64,000 nucleotides of DNA. Source: Daejeonella oryzae DSM 19973. GTDB taxonomy: Bacteria; Bacteroidota; Bacteroidia; Sphingobacteriales; Sphingobacteriaceae. A program made the translations under genes and the position numbers. The notes below the pieces were generated by a model. It saw only the letters and a program-made list of their open reading frames with translations, made no database searches and was not told the DNA's origin. Positions 8,498 to 16,599 of this stretch are shown here, piece after piece; within the stretch, counting starts at the first letter, position 1; each line of letters starts with the position of its first letter. The DNA lies in the NCBI RefSeq assembly GCF_000422945.1, contig NZ_AUHA01000002.1, positions 124,001 through 188,000 on the forward strand. Direction: 5' to 3'.

Positions 8498-8986
8498 ATG
8501 ACTGTAAAAATCCAAGATGAGCGGATTCAGCTCACCCAAGACCTCAAAGCCAGAAACAAGGAAGTTGACAAGGCTTATCAACTTATTATCCAATCTTCCA
8601 AATCCTTACTCCTACCCTTTGAAAGTAAAAAGTACCGAACTGCAATTCTAGTTCAACATTCCAAATCTGGGAAAGAAACCAACCTGATAAGTGAGTTTGT
8701 CTGTTTCTTTTATAATATAACTCTGGCTACCAACAGAGCAGGATACAGAATGATTTATTTCACTTATGATGAAGAAGCGCTAGCCAAATTTGGACTTCGA
8801 CTTTACAACCGGGCTATCAGACAGGTTATGAAACATACTGCGTTTGAATCAACTAAAGTTAACATTGAAGATTCTGTAAGAATAAGCCCAGAGCAATCAA
8901 GAGTTCAGTCTTTCTTTATAAATAGACTGGCAAATGGAGAGAATGACTTCATTTCGATTGAAGTTGTGGAGAACGTAACACTATAA
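8498..8986 (+). CDS. Hypothetical protein, 162 aa
   Basis: Family not recognised. Charged N-terminal helical part (residues 1-40) followed by a mixed alpha/beta region (TAILVQHSKSGKETNLISEFVCFFYNITL). No signal or membrane segment. It is a single gene between two terminators, a layout shared with the next gene. The ATG at 8498 follows an AT-rich leader. Confidence 0.65.
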   Translation: MTVKIQDERIQLTQDLKARNKEVDKAYQLIIQSSKSLLLPFESKKYRTAILVQHSKSGKETNLISEFVCFFYNITLATNRAGYRMIYFTYDEEALAKFGLRLYNRAIRQVMKHTAFESTKVNIEDSVRISPEQSRVQSFFINRLANGENDFISIEVVENVTL

Positions 8987-8990
8987 TAAT

Positions 8991-9014
8991 AAGGCTTACC
9001 AAAAGGTAAGCCTT
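8991..9014 (+). terminator. Terminator hairpin AAGGCTTACC type
   Basis: Perfect 10-bp stem AAGGCTTACC (8991-9000) / GGTAAGCCTT (9005-9014) with loop AAAA, 5 nt after the stop of the 162-aa gene. A close relative of the hairpin at 9358-9383. Confidence 0.75.
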
Positions 9015-9037
9015 TCACATTAAAACCTATTTATAAA

Positions 9038-9352
9038 ATGATATACTTCGAATTCTACAGCCTTATAATCCCTAAAATGGTATTAGAATTTAAATACCCT
9101 GGAGGAGTTGAGCAGTTCAAGCTAAGCATACCAAATCACTCATATCTGGAGGATGAACACTTAGCAAGTGCAAGGTTTTTAAAAATATCAGAGATAGATC
9201 AATTTCTCGAATTCGTAAGAAAGCAAGGCTTGCACTATGATAAAGAAGAGAATTACTCCAACGATTTTGCTGTGATGAGCTGGATTGGTCCCTGGTGGCC
9301 TGCTGATTGGCTACAAACACAGGTTTTCAAGTGTTCTTTGAAAGATGAGTAA
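9038..9352 (+). CDS. Small hypothetical protein, 104 aa
   Basis: Not assigned. Contains DEHLASARFLKISEIDQFLEFV and GPWWPADWL; the acidic, Trp-rich character recalls small immunity-type proteins, but I cannot support that. ATG 9038. It sits 51 nt after the preceding gene, with its own matching terminator downstream, so each small gene here is a self-contained unit. Confidence 0.65.
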   Translation: MIYFEFYSLIIPKMVLEFKYPGGVEQFKLSIPNHSYLEDEHLASARFLKISEIDQFLEFVRKQGLHYDKEENYSNDFAVMSWIGPWWPADWLQTQVFKCSLKDE

Positions 9353-9357
9353 ATTTA

Positions 9358-9383
9358 ATAAGGCTTACTTTGGTGAGCCTTAT
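9358..9383 (+). terminator. Terminator hairpin ATAAGGCTTAC type
   Basis: ATAAGGCTTAC (9358-9368), TTTG, GTGAGCCTTAT (9373-9383), with one wobble pair, then T-rich sequence. Sequence relative of 8991-9014. Confidence 0.75.
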
Positions 9384-9431
9384 TTGATTTATTTATCATC
9401 AATTGTCATCCGTAGTAGGGATTCTATTTTA

Positions 9432-9556
9432 CGTATTGGCGACGGTGGGGAATTTGAAAAACGTCAGCTCAACATTCGCACAAATGCCAAATTGAATTAC
9501 AAATGTTGAGTTTACAACTGTCTGCCCCAGTATTGCCAATAAGATGTTAGCGGTTC
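9432..9556 (-). repeat. attC-like dyad after the propeller gene
   Basis: Read on the minus strand, 3' of the gene ending at 9615: gene-proximal arm CCGCTAACATCTTATTGGCA (to about 9532) and distal arm CCCCACCGTCGCCAATACGT (around 9433-9450), pairing with small asymmetries. An inner perfect stem CTCAACATT / AATGTTGAG lies at 9468-9510. The proximal arm matches the motif seen at 14698 (CCACTAACAC, TTTGGCAATA). Confidence 0.5.
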
Positions 9557-9614
9557 GTTGCTTTTGTTCACTTCTGTATGTTGTTGCAAATTTTGGTTGT
9601 TAGTTCGTTACAGG

Positions 9615-10724
9615 CTAGTGTTTATATTCCGAATAAGTAATAAATGTTTTTCCATCGTAAAGGTAGAGACCTGTTTCTCTAGTACCTATCCAAAGATTTC
9701 CACTTTTATCTTCCAAAATTGACCAAACCCAAGGAGTGTCCAGTCCATCTTTTGCTGTAAAACGGGTGAACGATTTACCATCGTAACGAGTAAGTCCACC
9801 ATCTCCGCCAAACCAAATGTTTCCCTTTTTGTCTTCTATTATTTCCATAACCCCGCCGGGTAAGCCATCTTTTTTTGAAAACCTTGTAAATGATTTGCCA
9901 TCAAACCTGTAGGCTCCACCCCAATTGCTGAGCCAAATATTCCCGTTTCTGTCTTGCAATTGAGGCCAGCCCCAATTATGCGCTTTTGGCTTTGGCCCAT
10001 CTTGAAATAATTCCTTTGGTTTGAGTTTGGTTACAGATTTACCATCGAATCGGTACACACCTTCGTTGGTTCGTCCTCCAAACCAAATGTTACCTCCTTT
10101 ATCTTCAAAAATACGTTCCACTTTATCGTTAGGGGTCAAAAAGCCATTTGCGCCCTCATTAATTATAAACGGAGTAAAGGATTTGCCATCGTAGGTATAA
10201 ACACCATCTATTGTTACAAACCATAGTTTTCCGCTTTTTGCTTGCATGATACTGTATACCCAATGCGATTGATAGTGAGGATTCTTATTGGGAGGCAAGT
10301 TTTTTGGTAAAGGAATTTTGATTTCAGTAAATGTTTTAGCACCTGTCCTGAGGGAAGTCGAAGGGTCGTAAAGACAAAGTCCCGCTTCAGTACCTATCCA
10401 GATTTTACCATCTTTATCTTCCAAAAGCGAGTAAACACTATTACTATTTAGTCCATGGGCCACTAAAAATTGGGTAAAAGATTTTCCGTCATATTTATAA
10501 AGACCGTTTTGTGTGGTGCCGAACCAAATGTTACCGGCTTTGTCCTGCAGACTACATTGAACATTGCCATACCTGGGGTTGCCGATGGTTTTTATAAGTT
10601 TTGGATGAGCAACAGCTACTTTATCTTTTGGTAGGTGTTTTTTAGTTTGTCCGTTGCAGGCAGTGACTAAAATTGCTATTATGAGAAAAGCAAAAATTTG
10701 CGTTTGTGAGAGATATTTTTTCAT
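9615..10724 (-). CDS. Seven-bladed regulator-propeller lipoprotein
   Basis: 369 aa. N-terminal signal with lipobox LVTAC (Cys about residue 23), so exported and lipid-anchored. It then has seven repeats of the form DKxGNIWFGT-xx-GLYxYDGKSFTxF, the two-component-regulator propeller motif. Unlike hybrid sensor kinases it stops after the propeller: no histidine kinase, no Y_Y_Y domain. Probably a periplasmic or surface binding protein. Blade 2 carries an in-frame insert reading PSTSLRTG, made by a repeat at 10341-10367. The gene stands alone with an attC-like dyad 3' of it. Confidence 0.85.
   Translation of the reverse strand: MKKYLSQTQIFAFLIIAILVTACNGQTKKHLPKDKVAVAHPKLIKTIGNPRYGNVQCSLQDKAGNIWFGTTQNGLYKYDGKSFTQFLVAHGLNSNSVYSLLEDKDGKIWIGTEAGLCLYDPSTSLRTGAKTFTEIKIPLPKNLPPNKNPHYQSHWVYSIMQAKSGKLWFVTIDGVYTYDGKSFTPFIINEGANGFLTPNDKVERIFEDKGGNIWFGGRTNEGVYRFDGKSVTKLKPKELFQDGPKPKAHNWGWPQLQDRNGNIWLSNWGGAYRFDGKSFTRFSKKDGLPGGVMEIIEDKKGNIWFGGDGGLTRYDGKSFTRFTAKDGLDTPWVWSILEDKSGNLWIGTRETGLYLYDGKTFITYSEYKH
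10341..10367. repeat. Short repeat inserted in-frame in the propeller gene
   Basis: The stretch begins ACCTGTCCTGAGGG and ends GTCGAAGGGTC. On the coding strand it reads D-PSTSLRTG. Other blades read YDGKSFT at this place, whereas this one reads YD, the insert, then AKTFT. The peptide PSTSLRTG is a known hallmark of a small dispersed palindromic repeat in Bacteroidota genomes. Confidence 0.7.
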
Positions 10725-11117
10725 TGTTCAAATTTCCATTGAGGTTCTTTATCTATTTGTCAGTTGGGGTGTCGCACTGCAATGACCGCTAACTTGTTTA
10801 TATACGCTTATCATCAGCTATTTCACGTAAAGTAAGTAAGAAATAACACATTCCCAACCCTCCCCTTACTCTCCTCTGGTGGCTCAAGAAGAGGTAAGTC
10901 GAGTTTTGGTCATTTGGTTAGTGCTTGGGCTGCTGTAGTGCTTTTTTTAAAAGGCAATGCGGACTATTCGTTTTTTGGAAAGTCAGTGCTAACATGATCG
11001 TTAGACGCAGGAAATAAGGCATTCATCCACTTCTTGCTTATCAACCAGGTCGCCAGATGTCGTTCCGTTAATAAGCTTTGCAAGCACATTAACTCCACTT
11101 GCTCCCAACACTCAAGT
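10725..11117. other. Intergenic remnants, no gene seen
   Basis: No supported gene. A possible degenerate cassette site lies here: CTGCAATGACCGCTAAC near 10777-10793 resembles a dyad proximal arm, and CGTTAGACGCAG near 11000 resembles a distal end, but their pairing is weak. Confidence 0.35.
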
Positions 11118-11174
11118 CTGCACATATTTTTTAAAAGGCTACTACTCTATACCCATCGCTAAAAAAATGTGCAG
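11118..11174. repeat. TGCACAT-T-tract dyad, copy 1
   Basis: CTGCACATATTTTTTA (11118-11133) against TAAAAAAATGTGCAG (11160-11174), imperfect by one base. Same design as 17684-17735; both precede copies of the CATAGGTCGCAAC repeat. Confidence 0.6.
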
Positions 11175-11248
11175 TCTTACCCTGGCAAGCAATCTGTCAT
11201 CCTGATTGATTTCAGCAATACGTTACTTCATTGAGAAGCTTCTACATC

Positions 11249-11283
11249 TTTTAGAGCGTCTCGCTTCGCTCAACCCTCTAAAA
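11249..11283. repeat. Hairpin TTTTAGAG / CTCTAAAA
   Basis: Arms at 11249-11256 and 11276-11283 around a GCTTCGC-rich centre. Part of the repeat-rich gene-free zone 10.7-11.6 kb. Confidence 0.5.
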
Positions 11284-11333
11284 TCTTTCCGCTCCTCCTG
11301 TTTATAGGCTCGCCTGCGGATCGCTCAAGCTGC

Positions 11334-11414
11334 GCTGTTGACATACTTTTTGAATCGCCATACGCACACCTTTAGTCAAAAAGTTCGCCAACAGCTTGTG
11401 TAGTGCAGTGCGTT
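11334..11414 (+). repeat. attC-like dyad without a gene in front
   Basis: GCTGTTGACATACTTTTTGA (11334-11353) pairs with TCAAAAAGTTCGCCAACAGC (11376-11395) with a few mismatches, followed by GTGCGTTAG (about 11409-11416). The right arm has the TTCGCCAA core shared with 16438-16577 and, as ATCGCCAA, with 14698-14838. The gene that preceded it seems lost. Confidence 0.4.
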
Positions 11415-11467
11415 AGTCTTTTTCCCCTTCCAGATCCTTTCACTCCAAAAAAGACTCACACTTTCTA

Positions 11468-11540
11468 CATAGGTCGCAACTCGCATTATTCTAATGCTCC
11501 CATTGCTCCCACTTTCGCTCAACTCGCAGGCAGGCTCGCA
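11468..11540. repeat. Direct repeat CATAGGTCGCAAC, copy 1
   Basis: Matches 17744-17817 with few differences (shared: CATAGGTCGCAAC, CGCATTATT, AATGCTCCCATTGCT, CTCAACTCGCA, GGCTCGC). The pair brackets the genes from 11.6 to 17.5 kb. The short ORFs here are translations of this repeat, not genes. Confidence 0.7.
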
Positions 11541-11688
11541 AATTCTTTTAATTCGAATTTAAATTTACATTTGCTAAGCCATTAGATTTATTTTAAAGCT
11601 TATCAGAAAAATAGTATTCGTTATTCCCCCCAAGGTTCATCTACTGGACCTTATTGGACCGATTCATATATTTTATGAAGCCCGGGAG

Positions 11689-12561
11689 ATGGGTGTCCCG
11701 ATGGAATTGCATTTTGTTTCTTTAGATGGCAGCACGGAAGTAGAAAGCAGTGCTGGCCTTAGCTTTTGCGAAGTGGTTACTTTCCATCCGTTTGATTTAT
11801 CCAAAGATGATTTTGTATTCGTACCGGGTCTAGACCTTGGGCTTCTTTCTAATCCTTCTTTCTTTAGAGCGAATAACCTTTTTCTGAATTGGCTGTATGA
11901 ACAGTATCAAAGTGGAGCTACCATTTGTTCTGTATGTACAGGTGCTTTTTTATTAGCTGAAGCCCAAATTTTGAATGGCAAAAAATGTACAACACATTGG
12001 AAATATCTTTCCCTGTTTCGTGAGCGATATCCAGGAGCAGAGCTTTTGGAAAACAGATTGTTTGTAGTTGAGGATCGTTTATATACCAGTGCGGGCGTAT
12101 CTTCAGGAATTGATCTTGCCCTATTTATTCTTGAACATAAGTTCAGCCTGAAACTAGCGGCAGACGTTGCTAAGGAGGTAGTCGTCTATTTTCGAAGAGG
12201 TGAACTTGACCCCCAGTTGAATATTTACCTTCAATACCGAAATCATTTAGAGAATCGCATCCATCAGGTACAGGAATTTCTGGTTAATAACCTTGCTCAT
12301 CCCTTAAATCTGGAAGAATTAGCTGAGAAAGTGCATATGAGTCCGAGAAATCTAACCCGTTTATTTAAAAAAACGACAGGTATTACCATTGGGAAATACC
12401 AAAACCAGCTCCGCTTAGAACAGGCTGCTTCTCTTTTAGGCGCAGGGCAAAAGGTTGAATTAGTTGCACAAGCATGCGGGTTTTCGGGGGCTAATCAGCT
12501 ACGGGAACTTTTGAAAAGAGAAACAGGAGCTCTCCCCAGTGATTTTTTCCCCTGTAAATAA
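11689..12561 (+). CDS. GlxA-type regulator: DJ-1/PfpI domain + AraC HTH
   Basis: Transcription regulator with an N-terminal DJ-1/PfpI-like sensing domain, including the elbow SVCTGAFLLAEA, and a C-terminal AraC-type double HTH (EELAEKVHMSPRNLTRLFKKTTG, then CGFSGANQLRELLKRETG). The ATG at 11689 is conservative: in-frame homology continues upstream to about 11602 (RKIVFVIPPKVHLLDLIGPI), the first strand of the fold, but that stretch has no ATG, GTG or TTG before the stop at 11575, only ATC 11602 or ATT 11590/11581. Either an unusual start is used or the start codon was lost. It probably controls the DJ-1 gene 77 nt downstream. Confidence 0.85.
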   Translation: MGVPMELHFVSLDGSTEVESSAGLSFCEVVTFHPFDLSKDDFVFVPGLDLGLLSNPSFFRANNLFLNWLYEQYQSGATICSVCTGAFLLAEAQILNGKKCTTHWKYLSLFRERYPGAELLENRLFVVEDRLYTSAGVSSGIDLALFILEHKFSLKLAADVAKEVVVYFRRGELDPQLNIYLQYRNHLENRIHQVQEFLVNNLAHPLNLEELAEKVHMSPRNLTRLFKKTTGITIGKYQNQLRLEQAASLLGAGQKVELVAQACGFSGANQLRELLKRETGALPSDFFPCK

Positions 12562-12638
12562 AGGTCATTGTCTCTTTTTCGGTGTTAGTTGTCCTTTTCT
12601 GCTCATTCGAATGCTGTAGATTTAAAAAAATCAAAAAG

Positions 12639-13661
12639 ATGACCAACATACCCTTCTCTTTACCTAATTTTCTTTTTTCAATATTTAGTTTTTATTCATC
12701 ACACGCGATGAGTAATATTCCACAACACAACCCAAACATTCTGAAAATATGCAATAATAAAAAAACGGCATTATTTTCAGGCATGAAAACGGACACATTG
12801 CGTATGGACATTAAAACAATAGCTTTTTATTTGCAGGATGGAGTAGAGGTACTTGACTTTGCAGGTCCAATGGAGGTTTTTTCTTATGCGGGGTATAAAA
12901 TTTTTACCGTTTCTAAAACAAAGGACTTCATTCTATCGCAGGGAATTTTAAAAATCTTGCCGGATTATGATATATCGGATTCGCCAGGCGCGGATATGGT
13001 TGTTTTCTTTGGAGGAAATTCAGATGCATTCCTAGATAAAGAATTGATCAGGTGGGTCAATAGCATGAAGAATGTAAAGTATCATTTTTCGGTCTGTACC
13101 GGTGCATTTATGTTAGCAGAATCCGGAGTTCTTGATGGTCTTAAAGCTACTACCTTTCATAGTTCTTTGAATTCCCTTGAAGAAAGATTTCCTAAAATAG
13201 AGGTGCTCAGGGATGTGCGGTTTGTTGATAACGGTAAGGTTATCACCACCGCGGGAATTTCAGCTGGAATAGATGGAGCTCTTCATATGGTGGCAAAGTT
13301 TCAGGGGCTGAGCCAGGCAAGACGTGTGGCATATCTTATGGAGTACGACAGCTGGATTCCCGGCAACGGAATTGTTGTGGGTGACAATCCTTATCTGAAC
13401 GTTAGAAAAGAAAATGATTTTCAAGAGTATTGGGGAAGTTACCAGGTATTGAACGATAAGAATCTGTTTATTGAAAAAGGAATAAAAGGAGGAGAACTAA
13501 CGGCAGTGGTAAATAGTAAGAAAATGCCCCTCTTTTATGTTAAAAAAGATAAATTTTTTACTGGCGATGGGAAACCTGTTTTATTCAAGCGGGATAGTAT
13601 TCATAAAATTATCGGATACACCTTGAATGAAAAAGGAATTCTTTTTCGGAAGGAAGATTAA
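12639..13661 (+). CDS. DJ-1/PfpI family protein with N-terminal extension
   Basis: Glutamine-amidotransferase-like fold: IKTIAFYLQDGVEVLDFAGPMEVF, the nucleophile elbow FSVCTGAFMLAES, and GISAGIDGALHMV. ATG 12639 is chosen over GTG 12582. An extension of about 60 residues precedes the domain, starting with a hydrophobic stretch (FSLPNFLFSIFSFYSSHA) that may be a signal peptide. About 90 C-terminal residues follow the fold. Substrate unknown; relatives are isonitrile hydratases, amidases or glyoxalases. The neighbouring GlxA-like regulator points to a regulator-enzyme pair. Confidence 0.82.
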   Translation: MTNIPFSLPNFLFSIFSFYSSHAMSNIPQHNPNILKICNNKKTALFSGMKTDTLRMDIKTIAFYLQDGVEVLDFAGPMEVFSYAGYKIFTVSKTKDFILSQGILKILPDYDISDSPGADMVVFFGGNSDAFLDKELIRWVNSMKNVKYHFSVCTGAFMLAESGVLDGLKATTFHSSLNSLEERFPKIEVLRDVRFVDNGKVITTAGISAGIDGALHMVAKFQGLSQARRVAYLMEYDSWIPGNGIVVGDNPYLNVRKENDFQEYWGSYQVLNDKNLFIEKGIKGGELTAVVNSKKMPLFYVKKDKFFTGDGKPVLFKRDSIHKIIGYTLNEKGILFRKED

Positions 13662-13752
13662 TCATGGTTTTAACTGTACAGTTAAAGGAAATATGTACGC
13701 ATCTGGTGTGCAAATACACTAGTTAGTGACAATTTAACAAGACAACCTGCAA

Positions 13753-14331
13753 ATGATAGACAACCTAAAAATATTAGACACCAAAGTTCTTTCCGACAAT
13801 TGGTATGTACTTAAAAAAATTACTTACGAATATTCAAAAAAGGATGGGACAAAACTGACCCAAAGCAGAGAAGCCTATGACAGAGGAAATGGTGCGACAA
13901 TTTTACTTTACAACAAAGAACAAAAAACTGTAATTCTCACAAGACAATTTAGGCTTCCTACATTCGTAAACGGGAATGAAACAGGAATGTTAATTGAAGC
14001 TTGTGCAGGACTTTTAGACAAAGACAATGCGGAAGTTTGCATAAGACGAGAAACCGAGGAAGAAACGGGCTACAAAATTACAGATGTACGGAAAATATTT
14101 GAAGCCTATATGTCTCCAGGTTCGGTAACAGAAATCTTATACTTCTTCATTGCAGAATACTCAAAAGAAATGAAAGTAAGCGAAGGTGGTGGTGTAGAGC
14201 ACGAAGAAGAAAATATAGAAGTTTTGGAGTTTGACATTGAAAAAGCAATGAAAATGATAGAAAGTGGAGAAATAAAAGATGGTAAAACAATTATGCTTCT
14301 TCAATACATAAAACTTAACAACATACTTTAA
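13753..14331 (+). CDS. NUDIX hydrolase, NudK/GDP-mannose pyrophosphatase type
   Basis: Hydrolyses nucleoside-diphosphate derivatives, probably GDP-mannose or ADP-ribose like NudK. Seen: the NUDIX helix [10 protein letters not shown] after AGLLDKDN, the upstream LTRQFRLP characteristic of the NudK/ADP-ribose group, and [16 protein letters not shown]. 192 aa, full length. The next gene begins 4 nt after its stop, so the pair forms one unit closed by the dyad at 14698-14838. Codon use is more AT-rich than in the chromosomal part. Confidence 0.9.
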   Translation: MIDNLKILDTKVLSDNWYVLKKITYEYSKKDGTKLTQSREAYDRGNGATILLYNKEQKTVILTRQFRLPTFVNGNETGMLIEACAGLLDKDNAEVCIRRETEEETGYKITDVRKIFEAYMSPGSVTEILYFFIAEYSKEMKVSEGGGVEHEEENIEVLEFDIEKAMKMIESGEIKDGKTIMLLQYIKLNNIL

Positions 14332-14335
14332 ATTT

Positions 14336-14698
14336 ATGATGATTCTTATTGCAGGTCCTTATCGGGGAGGAACAAATGACGACCCAATTTTAATAAAAAA
14401 GAATTTAGATAAGCTAGAATCGGTTGCTTTACCATTATTTCGTAAAGGACATATTCCTATGATTGGAGAATGGGTTGCTTTACCATTAATGCACTTAGCT
14501 GGTTCAAAAGAAATTGGCGATAGTATTTGGGACGAAATACAGTATCCTGTTGCACATCGACTTCTTGAAAAGTGTGACGCAGTTCTCCGCCTTGAAGGAG
14601 CGTCAAAAGGAGCAGACAATGACGTAAAAATCGCAAGAGAAAGAGGACTGAAAATTTATTACAGCTTGGACGAAATTCCAGATTTGACACAAAAATAA
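14336..14698 (+). CDS. DUF4406 / nucleoside 2-deoxyribosyltransferase-like protein
   Basis: 120 aa. ILIAGPYRGGTND at the N-terminus, then GHIPMIGEWVALPLM, and LEKCDAVLRLEGASKGADNDVKIARERGLKIYY. This is the nucleotide-binding layout of the DUF4406 branch of the nucleoside deoxyribosyltransferase-like fold. Precise reaction unknown. It is coupled to the NUDIX gene (4-nt gap), suggesting nucleotide salvage or clean-up. The dyad at 14698 starts at its stop codon, as in a gene cassette. Confidence 0.8.
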   Translation: MMILIAGPYRGGTNDDPILIKKNLDKLESVALPLFRKGHIPMIGEWVALPLMHLAGSKEIGDSIWDEIQYPVAHRLLEKCDAVLRLEGASKGADNDVKIARERGLKIYYSLDEIPDLTQK

Positions 14699-14838
14699 AC
14701 TGCCACTAACACGGTTTGGCAATATGGCGGATGAAATGCTTCTATGAAACATTTCTGCAAGGTTCAACAGGAGTTATTCTATTGAACTTTTGTGCTAAAT
14801 TCCGCCACATCGCCAAGCCTTAACGTTATGCGGCAGTT
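14698..14838 (+). repeat. attC-like dyad (best-preserved copy)
   Basis: Left arm AACTGCCACTAACAC, then GGTTTGGCAATATGGCGGA; right arm TCCGCCACATCGCCAAGCC (about 14800-14819), then TTAACGTTATGCGGCAGTT. The arms pair over about 35 nt with unpaired extra bases mostly in the right arm, the asymmetry typical of integron attC sites. The central loop holds a further stem GGTTCAA / TTGAACT. The canonical RYYYAAC/GTTRRRY boxes are only approximate. Confidence 0.6.
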
Positions 14839-14900
14839 CAAAGTAGACTGACTGTAGTTAGAAGACAAGGAATTAATTTTTAAAAGCTAATAATCAAAGC

Positions 14901-16406
14901 ATGAAACAATTACTAATAACTTTTTTTGTTATTTTATTTGTTGACTATTCACAAGCTCAAACTGATGACCGATTAGAAGGAATAGAATCCTTATTAGAAA
15001 AAGTACTTGAAGCTACAAACACACCAGGGTGTGCTATTGCGATTGTTGAGGGTGAAAGAATACTATATACAAATGGAATAGGGTTTAGGGATTTTGAAAA
15101 CAGATTAAGAGTAGATTCAAATACATTATTTCCAATAGGTTCAACAACTAAAGCATTTACGGCAGCATTATTAAGTATTTATCAGGAACAGAAAATGTTA
15201 TCATTTGGTGAGAGCCCCTTAAAGTATGTTCCTAATTTAAAATTCTTTAATGATGATTTAAATTCGAATCTTACCATTCAAGATTTGTTGAGTATGCGAT
15301 CAGGCCTTGCTCTTCATGATGCGGCATGGTCAGGTCTACCATTAGATGATAAAAATCAGTTAATTCAAAGAATCGAATTTCTTGAGCCAACCAATAAACT
15401 AAGAGAAAAATGGAATTACAGCAACTGGTCTTATTTCATCGCAGGTATGATAGGAGAGAATCTCACGAAAAATTCTTGGGAGAAGAATGTTGAAGAGCAT
15501 TTATTCAAGCCTCTACAGATGCATGCCTCTAATTTTGGTGTAAAAGGTTTGCTAAACAATCAAAATACCTCATTAGGTTATCAAATTTTAGGCGATAAAC
15601 CAAAACTAATTGAATACCGTGATTTGGGTGCTATGAAGCCTGCCGGAGCCATTAACAGCAATGCAACTGATATGGCCAAATGGGTTTTGACCTGGCTTAA
15701 TAAAGGGAGATTTAACGCCCAGGATATATTAACAAAAGATTATGTAAGTGAAGCAATTTATCCGCAAGCGGTAATGCCAACTGGATATTTGCCCGATGAA
15801 GAGTTTAATGGCATCTATTCAGCGAATTATGGTTATGGCTGGATAGTTACAAATTATCAAGGCCACTACAGAGTAGAACATGGCGGTAGTATAGATGGAT
15901 TCCGCTCCACTGTTGCTTTCTTCCCCAATGAGAAAATTGGAATTGTGGTTTTAACTAACCAATCAGATTATGAACCAGCCTTAATTATCCGAAATATCCT
16001 GGCAGATAGAATGTTAAGATTAAAGGAAAGAAAGTGGCTCGAAGAATATCAACAGAGGTTAGAACCAATCAAAAGTGTCGGTACAGTTTCCAATAAATCC
16101 CCTAATGCTAAAACTAAATCTACCATCACTAAATTGCCTTATGATATTTCTGGGAAGTATTTAAATGGCGGATACGGCCAGATTGAGATCTTTACTGAAG
16201 GAAAAACTTATTATACAACCTTCAGAAACCGAAAACTTAGAATAATTCATAAAGAAAATGATGTTTTTCATGCAGTTAGGGTTGATTCTCCCGACCGCAT
16301 GGGTATGCCACCATTAAAGTTTAAACAAGATAAAGACGGATTGAATAAATGGCTATTTGTAAAATTTGAGAGCGAATTAGATCCTATTCAGTTTGTTCGA
16401 CAATAA
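14901..16406 (+). CDS. Exported serine hydrolase, class C beta-lactamase family
   Basis: 501 aa: signal peptide (MKQLLITFFVILFVDYSQAQ), serine beta-lactamase-like domain (about 30-370) and a C-terminal beta-rich extension of about 100 residues. Catalytic motifs: S81-T-T-K84 in FPIGSTTKAF, Y173-S-N175, and HGGSIDGF in place of KTG. These motifs fit D-aminopeptidase/esterase-like penicillin-binding proteins as well as beta-lactamases, so resistance cannot be assumed. Single gene between two attC-like dyads. Confidence 0.88.
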   Translation: MKQLLITFFVILFVDYSQAQTDDRLEGIESLLEKVLEATNTPGCAIAIVEGERILYTNGIGFRDFENRLRVDSNTLFPIGSTTKAFTAALLSIYQEQKMLSFGESPLKYVPNLKFFNDDLNSNLTIQDLLSMRSGLALHDAAWSGLPLDDKNQLIQRIEFLEPTNKLREKWNYSNWSYFIAGMIGENLTKNSWEKNVEEHLFKPLQMHASNFGVKGLLNNQNTSLGYQILGDKPKLIEYRDLGAMKPAGAINSNATDMAKWVLTWLNKGRFNAQDILTKDYVSEAIYPQAVMPTGYLPDEEFNGIYSANYGYGWIVTNYQGHYRVEHGGSIDGFRSTVAFFPNEKIGIVVLTNQSDYEPALIIRNILADRMLRLKERKWLEEYQQRLEPIKSVGTVSNKSPNAKTKSTITKLPYDISGKYLNGGYGQIEIFTEGKTYYTTFRNRKLRIIHKENDVFHAVRVDSPDRMGMPPLKFKQDKDGLNKWLFVKFESELDPIQFVRQ

Positions 16407-16437
16407 AACCATTAAATCTATAATTCGCAATTTAAGA

Positions 16438-16577
16438 TAGCCGCCCATAACACGCGTTTGTCAAAAAAGTGGTTACAGTGCTTAGATGAAACTTTGTGAT
16501 TCGTATCAAGGTCATTGCTGGCAGACAGTGGATTGCTTCGAAATCCACTTCTTCGCCAAGCGCCAAACCTTTAGCTA
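16438..16577 (+). repeat. attC-like dyad after the serine hydrolase
   Basis: Left arm AGCCGCCCATAACACGCG, then TTTGTCAAAAAAGTGG; right arm CCACTTCTTCGCCAAGCGC, then CTTTAGCTACTA. It is related to 14698-14838 through CATAACAC / CACTAACAC and TCGCCAAGC, while the variable inner stem differs. Confidence 0.55.
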
Positions 16578-16599
16578 CTATTTTAATAATTAAATATTC

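Noticed and set aside
9117-9320. 67-aa minus ORF inside the 104-aa gene
   Set aside because: Shadow of the plus-strand gene, no independent start or context.
11403-11585. 60-aa ORF
   Set aside because: It translates a repeat whose relative recurs at 17744; no start context and no protein-like conservation visible.
14698-16577. Canonical integron attC sites
   Set aside because: RYYYAAC/GTTRRRY boxes do not match strictly and no intI-type integrase is present, so they are called attC-like only.
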